Assembly: GCA_015680685.1 (NCBI GenBank)
Contig: MNCI01026608.1
Span: forward strand, 363,451-426,620
From: Gnetum montanum
Taxonomy: Eukaryota; Streptophyta; Gnetopsida; Gnetales; Gnetaceae
Length of the DNA stretch: 63,170 nt
Direction of reading: 5' to 3'
Shown in pieces: positions 1-11,765 of the stretch. How positions within the stretch are numbered: position 1 is the stretch's first letter; each line of letters begins with the position of its first letter. Below the pieces are notes generated by a model, which was not told the origin of the DNA, ran no database searches, and was given only the letters and a program-made list of their open reading frames with translations. Made by a program: the position numbers and the translations under genes.

Positions 1-234
1 ATTATTTTCCATTGTCTCTAGGAGTAGCACTAATTTAGGATCACATCATATGCCTCACTTTGGACTAAACCATACGTGACAAAGCAAATACTAGTCCAGG
101 TGGGAAGACAACGAACTACGACCAATGTGTAACTATCTAGATACCACAACTAGCCTGTCCACAGAGTTCAACCAGATCGTGCGTGAATGCTCGTATTCAT
201 ATGGTTGAGTGTAGGGGTACCTCGCCGCTCATCA
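1..234 (+). repeat. 3' end of an LTR (Athila-like family), cut by the window edge
   Basis: The segment ends in GCCGCTCATCA and carries the block GGTTGAGTGTAGGGGTACC. The same block, in one orientation or the other, closes the LTRs at 22966, 10884, 28988, 43425 and 62758. The sequence after 234 matches integrase-upstream pol of element R1, so this LTR appears to be the right end of an element inserted into R1. Its body lies outside the window, so no target duplication can be checked. Confidence 0.8.
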
Positions 235-279
235 CCTGCTTTAGTCACAAATTGCAATGAACTTATTACTCAAACAACA

Positions 280-1567
280 AGCATAGCATCCATAGCCATG
301 ACAAGTACAACTCATGCACAGAAGTGGTACGATAATATTAAGACATACCTCCAATAGGGTAAGCCTCCACAACACCTAATCACTGCCCCAAAAGATGCAG
401 TATGAAAACAGTCATGGCAGTATGTCCTTGTAGGTGATAGCACCTTGTGTTGTAGATTGTATGACAGAATATTACTAACCTATGTTAAATGCAGTGAAGT
501 GCAAACGATTATTGATCAAGTCCATGAGGGACTGTGTGGAGGCCACATAGCATCTAGGGCAATGATAGTAAAAATCAGATGCTTAGGTTACTATTGGCCT
601 TACATGGAGTGCGATTGCGTTTCCATGGTTAAGACGTGTGATGTGTGTTAATGACATGACAACTTAATGCACGTGCCACCCACTAAACTACATACCATGT
701 AGATCACATGGTCATTCCAATGTTGGGAGTTGGACATCATAGGACCTATCATGCCTAAGTTTTCTATAGGACATAGCTTCATCATAATTGCAATTGAATA
801 CTTTACCAAATGGGTTGAAGCCATTCCCCTTAGGAAAACAACATCACAACAGGTTTGAAAATTTATCCTTGATAACATAGTGACCCAATTTGGTCTACCC
901 ATGGTTATAGTCATAGACAATGGGCCACAATTTAGCAGTGTAGAAACCAAAGCCTTTTGTGAACACCTTAACATCAAACATTCCTTTTCATCACGATACT
1001 ACCCCCAGGTGAATGGCCAGGCTAAGGCTACAAACAAAGTCATCATCAACCTTTTGAAGAAGATGCTTAGCAGCAACAAATGATGATGACATGAGTAGCT
1101 GGTCTACGCATTATGGGCCTACGGCACAACATGCAAAACAACAACCGGTAAGATGCCATATAGCCTTGTGTATGGATTTGAAGAAATGTTGCCTCTTGAA
1201 TTGCAAGTTCGATTGCTTCACATGATCCTCTTGAGCTTCATTGATGAGGTTCAGAATAACAAGTTAAGAATCATTGACCTTGACTGTATAGAGGAGGAGT
1301 GCATGCAAAACACTTGATCGCATTGAGTGGTACCAGGAAAAGCAATGACAAAAAAATTATCATAATCAGCATCAATGCTTGATCAAGAAAGGGGACCTAG
1401 TCCTCAAAGTCATTTGTGAACCTATGGACAAATTCTTAGCCAACTGGGAAGGGCCTTTCTTAGTCATAAAGGCCTATGACAATGAAGCACTCAAGCTTGC
1501 TAATCTAGATGGCAATGAGTTTGCCAACCTAAACAACCATTTGTACCTCATGCCCTACTATGCTTGA
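280..1567 (+). pseudogene. R1 pol remnant: integrase
   Basis: This is a decayed Ty3/gypsy integrase. The H2C2 zinc-binding part is at about 520-650 (EGLCGGHIAS, GYYWPYM, KTCDVC). The catalytic core is at about 720-1083 (FTKWVEA, then VIDNGPQFSS with the second catalytic Asp intact, then GQAKATNK where GQAEATNK is usual, so the catalytic Glu is Lys). The C-terminal GPY/F-type module is at 1379-1567 (NWEGPFLVIKA). In-frame stops fall near 649 and 857, and a frameshift lies near 1310. Element D encodes the same protein at 57670-58911. It is not functional. Confidence 0.88.
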
Positions 1568-1579
1568 GATGCAGCATCA

Positions 1580-1935
1580 ACATAACAAGGTAAGCATACA
1601 TATGCTATACATTAAATTGGTATAGAACATCTACTACAATGTTAAACTAGCATAGAACGTCCAGTACGATGTTAAATTGGCATAGAATGTCCTTGGGCTA
1701 TGACATCAAACTAGCACCCACAACATGCTCTACCATGACCTTAAACTGGCAATCCACCATTTGCTATGATGTTAAACTAGCACACAATAATATGCTAGGA
1801 CTAAAAGCTAGCATATCACGATCTACTAGGACCTTAAACTAGATTCACAGTTTGCTAAGACCTTAAACTAGGACAACATGTGGTCTACTAGGAGCATAGA
1901 CTAGGTTTGCAGTTTAGTGCACATAGCTCAACTTA
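1580..1935 (+). repeat. Degenerate tandem array with TAAACT core
   Basis: Directly after the integrase stop, units of roughly 40-55 bases repeat the pattern ATGAC/ATGTT..TTAAACTAGCA (for example 'atgaccttaaactggca' near 1734). The same kind of array follows D's integrase (58925-59275), follows D's protease (49700-49960) and precedes D's RT (55133-55330). It has no coding capacity. Confidence 0.75.
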
Positions 1936-3415
1936 TATAGTTTTGCAGACAAACAAGCATGAATACTTCCAATACTCCTTCACCTACCCATACCTCTTGG
2001 GTAGGGTGGGGTGGGGCATTGTAGTCCCAAAATGAAGTTCACATTGTCAAGAAAAAAATATTTGGAACATTTGCAGCATCACTACCCTTGGCATTTTGTT
2101 AATGCTCTAGAGATGTCTTTAGGCATCTTGCTAACCTTCTAGAGCTACCACAACCATTGCTAGCCATCTTGTTTGGAGCTCTCACCATTAGCATCACTTG
2201 CTAGAGACCCAGTAGTACTATGTCACAGCCATAGCACTACCATCCTCCAACCCTCACCATTGCCCAAGTTGGGAAGAGCATCCACTAGGTTAGCTCCTTG
2301 CTGAGCTACTGGGTTTCTTAGCTTTTGTCCTTGGTGAGGAGTCCCGAGCACTTTCATCGTGAATGCCATTAGCCACTTAGGTTCTCACTTTTGGTGTGGT
2401 TGTTGGAGCTTTTGTAGCTTGCTAGCATCGGTACTTGTATTGGCCTTCTTACTTTGGACACTGCATGCATGTGCAACTGACACAGCACTCACGACCCTTG
2501 CAATGTCCTCACAAATAGGAGTTCGCTCTCATCTCACATGGTATGGTTGTTTTTCTTGTTTTCTCTATGTTGTGTTTTCAGGATGAAGCCTTAGCAGCGG
2601 TTGTTTAGAGATGCATTTCACCAAGGTGGCAAGTCACCACACTACTCTGATGTGCCTACTTTGACTCGTCAAGTTGCTCAAGAGTGCACATGCCTTTTAC
2701 TCTAACTTAGCCTATTTGCATTTACCCCTTCCTTTACCTCACATCTTTCAAACTCTCCTAGTAAGCTTCCCTAATGCACATGACACCCTTATTTTAGTTA
2801 GCTACAAAATCCATGTTGGATGTAATGCAACTCATGCAATGGGGAGCCTTTGCAAGTCAATCAAAGCCCAAGTGGATGTAACACAACTCATCCCAGGGAG
2901 GAAACACCTATCCTACAAATGCAACATGGTTGCCTCTAAGAAAATTTTGTTGGGTAGCACATAGTCCACTTGGCAACAAACATCTTCTAGTTTTAAAAAT
3001 AAAAAAAAGGGACAAAACAAGTGCCCAAGAAAAAATGGCAAAGCTGCTGTTTCGTAGTCAATCCAACCTCAGATTGACCATCTCATAAGCATTCTAACAA
3101 GAGGTCAAAATTTTAGGGGCAAGCCATCACCATATATTGACTCCCTCATAAACACTCTGATGAGGGATTATGATTTGGAGACAAGCCACCATGGTGCCAC
3201 ATCTTGTAGCTACACGCATAATGAACATTCCTCCTGCTTGGTATCCCTTGACCCATCTCCTTAACCTACTCCCTACCATACCTTATTCCCTTAGCACTCT
3301 CAAGCATGGTGAAGCATTGTCTAATTGGGCACTGATGAGCAATGTTGATGTTTTATTTGCCATGGTGTTTCATATTCTTTATCAACGTCTCTTAGGCCAC
3401 TCCTCCAAATGTTAA
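1936..3415 (+). other. R1 3' untranslated region
   Basis: About 1.5 kb separates the array from the polypurine tract. Short open frames are present but none resembles a known protein. A segment near 2580-2640 (GGATGAAGCC...GCATTTCACCAAG) is similar to the equivalent position in D near 59475-59515, which supports homology of the two 3' regions. I see nothing else in it. Confidence 0.6.
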
Positions 3416-3429
3416 TAAATAGGGACCAA
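3416..3429 (+). other. R1 polypurine tract
   Basis: The purine-rich run AATAGGGACCAA sits immediately before TGAAACATCATC, the start of the 3' LTR. It aligns with D's PPT AAAGAGGGGCTAA, followed there by TGAAACACCAC. In a working element this primes plus-strand DNA synthesis. Confidence 0.65.
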
Positions 3430-5159
3430 TGAAACATCATCAATTTTAGGCTTGGTGCTACACTCCCTAGCATAGCATGCATTAAGGCTTGTTTTGCCAG
3501 ATTTTCTAAGTGTCAATAGCAGTTACATGAAAATTTTTCTAAGTGTTCTGTTATGCTCTTACTTTTCCTGCTACGCTCTAGAGTGTAGCCAACATAGCAC
3601 ACAATTCCAAGGCTAGTTTGCTCAAGTGCCAAGTCAAAAGTTGTTAGGATAGCTTAGGATGAAAAAAATAGTGTGACAAATTTTCTATCTCCTGTGTTGC
3701 TATGCTCTACTATGCTCTAGAGTGTAGCCACTGTAGCTCACTTTTTAGTGGCCAGTTTTGCCTAAGTGTTAAGTAAGAAGTTGTCAAGCTAGCTCATCAT
3801 GGAAGAGACATTTGGCAAATTTTCTAACTCTTGAGGCTACCTCTCTTGCTATGTCCCAAAGCGTAGCCAATGTAGCATGAAGAAAAACTATAGATTCTAT
3901 CAAATTTTTCTAAGTATCCTTGCTATGCTCTAGAGCATAGCTAGCATAACCAGTGTTGGAAATCAAAATCTTACAAAATTTGACTAAGTGTTGTGCTACA
4001 CTCTAGAGCATAGCCAGCGTAACACTGAAGAAAAGCCTCTAACAGCCTCCAAAAGCCTCTAGAACTCAGCATCAACCTTTTTCTTAGCTCCAACATTCCT
4101 CTGGCAAGCAAGATCAATAATTTGTATCTCTTTTGCATCCCCTATTGGTCTCCAAAATTGTACCTATGGCTTACCCTACTTGAAAGAGGGAAGATGTAGT
4201 CCTAGAGCATAACCTCTAAGTTGCACTATTTTTTGCACTATTTGTAGGTACATTATGGTCATTCAAATTCTAGCACATGTAGTCTTGGTAGTGTAGTCAT
4301 AGTTCAATAGTCTTTAGGGGCCTATTGTAGTACTTTAGAGTGTAACACTTTGCTACTCCCATGGGAGCATAGCTAGGTCTAGTGTAGCCCCATCTACCCT
4401 TAGGCCATGTGGCACCCAATCTACATTTTGCATTAACCCTAGCCCTATAAATACCCCTATGTTTAACATTCTAGGGATTGGCAAATCAGAAGGGCATTTG
4501 GCATTTTGGCATTCTCAACATCCTTTGGCACTCTTGCACTTGAGTGCACATAGCACTTTGGTGCACTCCAGGACCCCATTAGACAACTGGTGCACATCGT
4601 CCAACATGCAGTTCACCACTATACCCATGAAACATAGTAATAGCCAACTCGGCAAGTTCAATTCCCACGATAGTCATCAATTCCACAGCCTGAACACCCC
4701 CAGAGACTGTGACTATACTACTATGCTACCACTGTGCCTACCTATACATTGCATACCACTCTCACCTCTTTTCCTATAATTGCTACGCTCCCTAGTTTAG
4801 GGTGGTGCACTTTTGTTCTCAAGTTCCATTGCATTTTCAAGTACTCTTTCTTTGGCATTTAGCATAGCACTCACATTTTCTTGCTATTTCGTATGTACTT
4901 ACATGTTTACACCATTTTTTTCGGGCTGGGAAACCTTGCTACACTCAAACGTGGTCGGCCCCATTGTCCACCAGTAACATCATATAAACCCCCTTCCTCA
5001 CATATTTATCATAACACCTCATAAGTCCCTATTCAATAGAAAAGACTATTTAGGGTACCCTATTTTTGTTTCTAGCATGACCCTCGCACGGACTCGGGGT
5101 TAGGCTATACGCCTGCTAACCTCTAGATGTTCCAGCCACTAGCGTTTTCAGTTATCACA
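3430..5159 (+). repeat. R1 3' LTR
   Basis: The LTR starts TGAAACATCA and ends near GTTATCACA, about 1.73 kb. The U3 part (about 3540-4020) repeats a palindromic core CTCTAGAG four times, including the perfect 14-bp palindrome ATGCTCTAGAGCAT near 3923. A TATA box (CTATAAATACC, 4445-4455) lies downstream of these repeats. The sequence then resumes C's LTR (5160 onward), which aligns to 11145 onward. The right boundary is inferred by alignment to D's LTR end and could be off by a few bases. Confidence 0.72.
4446..4453 (+). promoter_or_regulatory. TATA box of R1 LTR
   Basis: TATAAATA follows the CTCTAGAG palindrome cluster and precedes the probable R region. D's LTR has TATAAAAA in the same relative place (44129). 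Confidence 0.6.
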
Positions 5160-5742
5160 ATGGAATCTAATCTTAATCATCTACATACATCTTGGAATTC
5201 ATGGTGCTACTTCTAGGATTACCAAGTGTATGTCATTGGTTGTGCCAAATGATACATCATTGGGTGACAAAGTATTTATACTTAAATGCTCGTGATTAAG
5301 GTGTACACATTCTGCTTAACAATAGGAATAGTAAACAACAAGAAATGGAAATGTTTAACTAAAGAAAGAATTAAGTAATTAAAAAAAATATTAATCTAAG
5401 TGGATTATGCAATAATGGAAGTAATCTTGATCTTTATTGCCAATCATGTAATGTGTCCAAGTACGTCACACTTGAACAAAGGTGTCATATGATTACAAGC
5501 ATCACACTATGGGCATGCACTAGGAATAATGGACTGGAAAGAAAAAATGAAAAACTAAAACTATTTATTAATACTTTCTAATCTATCTCATCTAGAAGCC
5601 CAAGTGTAGTATTTATAGGCAAGGTCTAGATGAGACGACGTCAAGTACTCGACGTTGCTTATTAGCCTTGATGTTGGGTACATGATGTTGGGCCTTCGAC
5701 ATTGTGTATTCGACATCAAGGCCCTAAAAGGATAACTCATCA
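5160..5742 (-). repeat. C 3' LTR, truncated by R1
   Basis: It aligns with 11145-11765 (shared TACCAAGTGTA, GTACACATTCTGCTTAA, TAGTATTTATAGGC). In minus sense it begins TGATGAGTTATCC, just after the PPT. Minus-strand TATA box TATAAAT is at 5611-5617. Between TATA and the LTR start, U3 (about 5630-5730) holds repeated 'gacatcaagg/cgacgttg' motifs and the near-palindrome GTCAAGTACTCGAC. Confidence 0.8.
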
Positions 5743-5752
5743 TACCTCCATT
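5743..5752 (-). other. C polypurine tract
   Basis: On the minus strand AATGGAGGTA lies directly before TGATGAG, the LTR start. The related elements use GGGGGTA (A, 21990-21996) and GGAGGTA (B, 25460-25466) in the same place. Confidence 0.65.
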
Positions 5753-5951
5753 ATTGAATAAAAACTCATCCTTGAGTTAAACAAAATTCGGAACAAGTTC
5801 TTTACAAAATATTGGCAAGTATGGGATTATGGACTGACTCAACAATGGAAAAAATGACTATCTCTTTACATGCCATAGTGGTGCAAGACAAAAATGGAAC
5901 ACATTATTACAAAATAGAATAACAAACAAGACTAGAAAGCTCATGTGATGC

Positions 5952-8684
5952 CTAGGGGTGGTGGCTCATCCATTGGCTGCTTCCCTTTGTCATCAGGCTA
6001 TGAAATTTGTGATGGTTGGGTAAGGCCTGCAATTTTTTCTTCTTATTCCTTGGCTTATGCACCATGCAAGTTGCTATGCTAATGTGTGCTGGCGCTAATA
6101 CATTCCAAGGACATGGTAGCTGCAAAAAGATTTGATTTGCCTTGACGTACCATGCTATGAACTATTGTTGTTCCTCCTTGAAAGCCCTAGCTTTATTTTT
6201 TAGCTCATGATAATCTGTCAATCTCCGAGCTAGGTTCAAGGCTACATCTTTCTATCCTTGGTAGCTAGCTTTGACCACCTCAAAGTCTAAGTTTGCCACT
6301 TGTAACTTTTGTAAAGAATCCTTTCGATCCACAAACTCTTTCTTATATAGCATGTAGGTGGTTGCCACTTACTTCTCCAACTCACTTTAGGGACGACTTG
6401 CTGTCAACATGGCAAGGTTGACATATCTAAGGTTAGCCAACACCATGTATTCCTTCAAATCTTCTATTTGTAGGTCCTTATTTTTAACTTCTACTTGTTG
6501 GACCATGGCATAACTGTTCAAAATGGCTTGCCATTTAGAATTTTGTGCTACCAAGGAGCTAATGTGAGGCTTGGCCATCTTGATTTCCTTTTCATTAATT
6601 TCCTTATACATGCCAACCTAGTTACAGAAGTGTTTTTTTTTTAACTTCTAATGTTTCTTAGGCTTGTTCTACTATGCATTGATCTCGATTGCTATCTTTT
6701 GACAAATAGCGCGTACCTCCTCCATAGAGAGGGTTCTATTTTCTTAGGCCAATCTACTCATATCCTAGTTGACCCTTATCAATTATTCTCTTAACTAGTG
6801 GACACTCTCTTCCAAAATGTCCTTTTGCTTCTTCACTATGGTCAACCAGGCATTCTTTATAATGAGCTGCTTGTTCTCTTCTTGGGCGATGGTTAATGCC
6901 TTTTTATGTACATGGGTTTTCCCATTTGTAGTAGAGGCATTCCAAACCACCATCTTCTTTTCTTGCTCTATAGCTACTTTCTCTTTCACTAGCTTAGCAA
7001 GCTCTTCTATCTAAAATTTTTCCAATTGGTTAAGCATGACAAATCAAGTAGGATCCCACTGTTCAGCTTGTAGGGTAGCTAGCTCTTCTTACAATATTTG
7101 TACTTTAGCTTTTGCATGTTCTGCCTTGACTTCAACCATGGCCAACTTTCCTTTGGTAGTGATGAGGTTTGATTGAGCTATAGTAACATCATTGGGGATG
7201 TTGAACAAAGTGGTCATCACTTGACTTGTTTGTAGAAAATGATCAAGCATGTCTTCATGCATTGTAGGAGTCATTGAGGTCCTGGCCAACATTTGTACAT
7301 CCCTAGTTCCTTCTAGATTAGTTGGAGGCATAATAGGAACATTGAATGACTCCTTGATGTGAGTAGTGATCACCTTTGCAATGCCTACTACATCTTCATG
7401 TTGTAGCACCACAATTGTGGCATCTTCACCAGTTTCCAAGGTGACTTGAAAGGATGTAGTGTTTTCAGAGATCTAGCATGATCATTAGGATCCCCTTTTT
7501 CTTGAATGAATTGAGATCTCTTCCCTTGTTAAATCGGCTAATACGGTGGACCATATGACATCATCCATAACTCAAAAGAGATTGGCCTCATCCCTGCTTC
7601 CCCAGCTAATGGTCTTAGCGATTCTTTGCAAGTGGTTCATCGATAGTCTATAATATTGTGATTGAAATGACGATAGAACTTATGCTTTTGAGCATTGCTT
7701 AGGATCTTATTGCATTTCAATTCTTGGTTTTGCCTCCTTTTTAGCTTCTTGGTACTCACCAGAATCTTTTATTAGTGCTACAATTTTGAGGAGCTCTGCA
7801 AAGGAGGTGTGTTGAGCCTTCCAAAGGATATCATTGGTATATTCTAAGATTCCTATGTGCTTGCATAATTTTTTGATCAGACAAGGAAACAGAAGTGTTG
7901 GTCTCCCTGACTTCATTTCTTTGAATCGTCGTTGGATTTCTGTGAAGTAATATTGGGGAAGGTTGGTTGCATATTTTTCCATTAGAATGGCACTTCCCCT
8001 AGCTACATAAGTCGAGATTCAATTGAGCCCCTTGGTAGGAAACAGGTGGTATGTCCCAATCTTAAAATAGGATTTCTCTTCTAAAGTCATCTTATTGTAT
8101 GATTTATCTTCTTTGCCATATGACCACCTTAGCCATAGCCTCTTCATTTTGGGGTCAGATCTCGTGGACAGGCGAGCAACCTTGGCCCCTTCATTGGGTA
8201 GGTTGAGAGCTGTAGCTATATCTTTGACTGCATAAGAGATATTCACCCCACAGATATTCATAATGGTACCTTCATCCTTATTGTGCAAGAATTGATAAAT
8301 TTCCCTTAGGTACCATTCACCACTGTCTAATAGGATCAGCCACAATGGAAACTCTTTGAGTTGCATTTGCACCACTTTTGGGGAAAATTTCATGAAAGGG
8401 CCAAAGTTCATTTCGACAATGACTAAGGCCAATGTGGACTTTTCCAAGATGGAAACAAGGTAGTTAGGGGGCAATGTGAGATGTTGTCCCTAATCAAGAG
8501 TCGGTACTTCTATTGCCTTCCCTTGGGTCGATTGCCTAGTAGCAGGGGCCTCTTGATGGATACTGAAAGATTGGGCCTCTTGTTTAGCATGTTCCTTATG
8601 TTCTCCTTGCTAGATGTGACCATCATGTGGATGCTTAGCAGCTCTTTGCAAGGATTCACCGTGAGCACCTCTTTTTGGGGCCAT
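5952..8684 (-). pseudogene. C extra ORF: plant-transposon-type domain plus coiled coil
   Basis: This is one reading frame of 911 codons on the minus strand, broken only by in-frame stops, with no frameshift. It starts MAPKRGAHG, directly after an AG. Residues about 70-330 hold a domain of the type annotated as 'putative plant transposon protein' in plant genomes: GEWYLREIYQFL, then VNISYAVKDIATALNLP, then LLFPCLIKKLCKHIGI. From about residue 415 to 800 the sequence is rich in E, K and Q, and coiled-coil-like. The C-terminal module (IFLQLPCPWNV, HISMATCMVHKPRNKKKK) recurs in F near 32260-32420. The function is unknown. The position, after pol and before the 3' LTR, is where Athila elements often carry an env-like ORF, but no membrane segment is evident. 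The domain name is from memory of the family. Confidence 0.7.
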
Positions 8685-9238
8685 CTGCAATCAAGCAAAA
8701 ACCAAGTGTTACCAAGGTTATGTTTATTATTATTAATCCATTCATACCTTACTCATAACCTTAGTTCATTAAGCTCATTATGCATATGATTTTAGGGTTA
8801 GGAAAATTTTTATGAAAAATCCCCCAAAAAGTGTCTATCTCTTTCTATGACCCATTGCAACTAGTTCCTTTTTCATTATATGTGGCTTCAAATAATGGTT
8901 ATAGTCCCAAGCATTAGAGAAATTGGATGTCTGGCACTATCGTTAATGATTTTTCATTATAAGTCCTAAGGTTTTTAACATTCTTATTCTTAGAATACCT
9001 TCTAAACAATAGCAAATTTTAACAAATCGGCACAAGGTTTGCATACACACACTGGCCATGACTAAGTTGAACACTTCAGGTTTAGATATATTCAAAGAGA
9101 ATGGAAATTGGAGCGTTAGAGAGCTAGATATCACAAGTGGAAGATGAAGGCATAGAGCTCTACGTCGTGAGAAAAAAATGCAACAAATCCCCTAGTAACA
9201 AATGAGAGAAATGAAGTTTATGTTGCATGGGGGTTAAC

Positions 9239-9330
9239 TATATATACTTTTTTTCAGACCCGACATCAGGTACATGGCATGGAGGTCCAAAAATTTTGAT
9301 TTTTATGGGGCCAAAGGACATGCAAACTAA
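9239..9330 (-). promoter_or_regulatory. Candidate internal promoter of the C extra ORF
   Basis: On the minus strand a TATATATA box (9246-9239) lies about 555 bases upstream of the extra ORF start. Just upstream of it is GTACCTGATGTCGGG, resembling the ATGTC/GATGT motifs of C's LTR U3. The start codon is preceded by a pyrimidine-rich stretch ending in AG (TTTTTGCTTGATTGCAG), compatible with a 5'-leader intron. F has the same arrangement, with a clearer copy of U3 sequence. This is inference only. Confidence 0.45.
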
Positions 9331-10883
9331 AGCTCTAGGTTTGATTAGAAGGTTGAAAGTTAAATTTTGCAATTTAGGCAAGTGGAAAATTAAGTGGAGG
9401 CACCGAAAGTAGGATAAAGTGAAGTCATCAACATTAAAAGTATGAGAATGAGCAAGAAAAGGGCATTGAAAGCATGATTTTGGGACAGATTCTATGTATG
9501 ATAAGGAAAATAATAAAATATAACAAATGGAGTGCATGGAAGGTGAAACATGATGTGGTTATGTTAAACAAGTATAAGTCACAAAAGTTACACAAGTGGA
9601 TCCTTCCCAAAGCAGGTTCTAGCCTATGATGCCCTTGTGTAACCATGTCTATAATGTTTGTAGGTACTAGAGGAGTTGAATGCAATGCATATCTATGAAA
9701 CAAAACACACATATTAAAACCACCAAATTGAGATAAGAACTCTATGTGACACAAGACCATAAGTTATGAGCATTCAGACAACAAGATGAGATGGATCGTA
9801 GAAGGGATCGCAGAAATTGGGACATGGGTTATTGTACTATGGTGATAATGAAACCTTGTGTGTTATTAATGGTTAAATAACCATGTGTTTGTCTATCCAA
9901 GATTTAAACCAAGTTTAAACTACATTGCAGTGACATCGCATTATTTCAACACATCGGCAAGCAATCATAACACTATCAAAGGTGTAAGCAGTAACATCAC
10001 TTGGTGTTTTGTCCAAGGGAGGAGCATTATCATGGCACAATTATTGTGTGTTATTTTTTGGTGGTTCCATGAAGTCACCAAACTTCAAGCATGGGTACAT
10101 GTCTTTCCAGTGGGACCCATAGAAGCTTATTCAGTGCCATGTGAAGTTGCTCTTACTCTTATTTGTCGTTAGATCTACAAGGATATGGTTACAACCTCAG
10201 CGACATGATAGAACTCATAAAAGTAGCCAAAGAGAATCCAAAAATCCCCTTGATGTGACACCCTTTACATTCCTTCTTAGTTCTACACTTTTCCATCTAG
10301 AGACAATGATTATGAAGTTATTTAGAGTTTGGATGATGAAAAAGATTGCCATCATGACTAGAGTAAGAACCTCTTATTAATGGAATGGGTGGATGGATGT
10401 CGTGGTCTCAATGCCCAAATAATTAGTCCCTTGTGACTCGATAACATAGAGAAAAACCTTACCTCAATGGGCAATATGATCAATAGCGAGATTACATATA
10501 AAGAAAATTAAAACACCAACTAGCAAAAGTAGAAAAAATAGGAAAATGATAAAAAATTGTAAAACAAAGAGATAAAAAACACTTAAAAATCCTGAAGATT
10601 AGAATGGGGGTAACCTCCATGACTAAACATTTGATCATGGCTAGGATTAGTAAGTGGATGAATAAGATTCATGCATGTATGAAACATTGGGAACCTATCA
10701 TACCCTAGCCACTAGGTGCTCATTAGTGATGTGGTGGCTGGGTAGAAAAATTGTTGATCACACACCTGATTGTTATATGTATGGTGAGTCAGGCTATGGG
10801 ATGTGTGAACATTATGGATGGCTAGCCCATGATTGCACCCTTGATCATAAGATGGTATGCATGGATTCATGTGTCTCCCCACA
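9331..10883 (-). other. C post-pol noncoding region
   Basis: It aligns in patches with F 35590-37090: 'gtggatccttccca' near 9596, 'gcatgggtacatgtctttccag' near 10090, 'ggatggatgtcgtgg' near 10390, and an A-rich stretch 'aaaattgtaaaacaaa' near 10550. No gag or pol similarity remains. The short ORFs here are not convincing. Confidence 0.6.
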
Positions 10884-11765
10884 TGATGAGCAATGAGGTA
10901 CCCCTACGCTTAACCATATGAATTACAAGCATTCATGGGACTAGTTGTAGCATCTAGATTGTTATGCCTTGATCGTAGGTTGCTCTCTTTCCACTTGGAG
11001 TAGTGGTAGCTTGTCATGTATGGTTTAGTCCAAAGTGAGGCATATGATGTGGTTCCTAATTTTATGTTGTGCTACTCTTGATGATAGAAAGAGATAAATT
11101 AATTAACTAATGAATAATGGAAACAAAGTCTAAATTAGCCTAAGGCAATGGTATCCACTCTTAATCATCCATACACATCTTAGAATTTGTGGAGCTACTT
11201 TTGGGATTACCAAGTGTACGTCACTAGTTGTGCCAAACGATACACCTTTGGGAAACCAAGTATTTACACTTAAATGTTGGTGATTAAGGTGTACACATTC
11301 TGCTTAATAACAGGAACAACAAACAATAAGAAATGAAAATGTTTAACTAAATAAAGCATTAAATAATTAAAACAACAATATTAATCTAAGTGGATGCTGC
11401 AATGATGGAAGTAATATCGATCTTTATTGCCAGTTATGTAATGTGTCCAAGTATGTCACACTCGAACAAAGGTGCTATATGATTACAAGCATCACATTGT
11501 ATGCATGCACTAGGAATAATGGACTAGAAAGAAGAAATGGAAAACTAAAACTATCTATTACTACTTTCTAAGCTATCTCATCCAGAAGCCCAAGTGTAGT
11601 ATTTATAGGCGAGGTTTAGATGAGGTAACATCAGATATTCGACATTGCTTATTAGCCTAGATGTCAGGCCTCCAATGTTGCATATATGACATTGCTTATT
11701 AGCCCTAACATCAGGCCTCTGACGTTGCATATCCAATGTCAGGGCCCTAAAAGAATGACTCATCT
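10884..11765 (-). repeat. C 5' LTR
   Basis: In minus sense it runs from AGATGAGTCATTC (11765) to CATTGCTCATCA (10884), about 880 bp. The first base differs from the usual TGATGAG by one change. It holds the shared terminal block (GAGGTACCCCTACGC at 10895 on plus). TATAAAT is at 11607-11601 on minus. Upstream of TATA, U3 repeats CAATGTC/GACATTG-type motifs (11630-11750). Confidence 0.78.

Larger units (their letters stand above)
235..5159 (+). mobile_element. R1: 3' half of a Tat-like Ty3/gypsy retrotransposon
   Basis: The order is pol tail and integrase (to 1567), a degenerate TAAACT repeat array, a 3' untranslated region, a polypurine tract and a 3' LTR (3430-5159). The protein fragments are collinear with element D at 57600-58911, and the PPT/LTR junction (GGGACCAATGAAACATCATC) matches D's (GGGGCTAATGAAACACCACA). 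The left end is interrupted by the LTR at 1-234. The right end at 5159 abuts C's LTR sequence, so R1 inserted into C. Confidence 0.85.
5160..11765 (-). mobile_element. C: non-autonomous Athila-like element carrying only the extra ORF
   Basis: On the minus strand the order is 5' LTR (11765-10884), post-pol noncoding sequence (10883-9330), a promoter-like region, one long extra ORF (8684-5952), PPT (5752-5743) and 3' LTR (5742-5160, cut by R1). The block at 9600-10620 aligns with F's region between integrase and extra ORF (35590-37090). In F, gag, pro and pol lie beyond that block; in C the LTR follows almost at once. So C has lost gag-pro-pol and kept the extra ORF. C interrupts B's gag at 11766. 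Confidence 0.78.

Noticed and set aside
9238-9760. Minus-strand frames 9537-9238 and 9760-9434 in C
   Set aside because: They lie in the noncoding leader and post-pol region. F has no matching frame in the homologous sequence.
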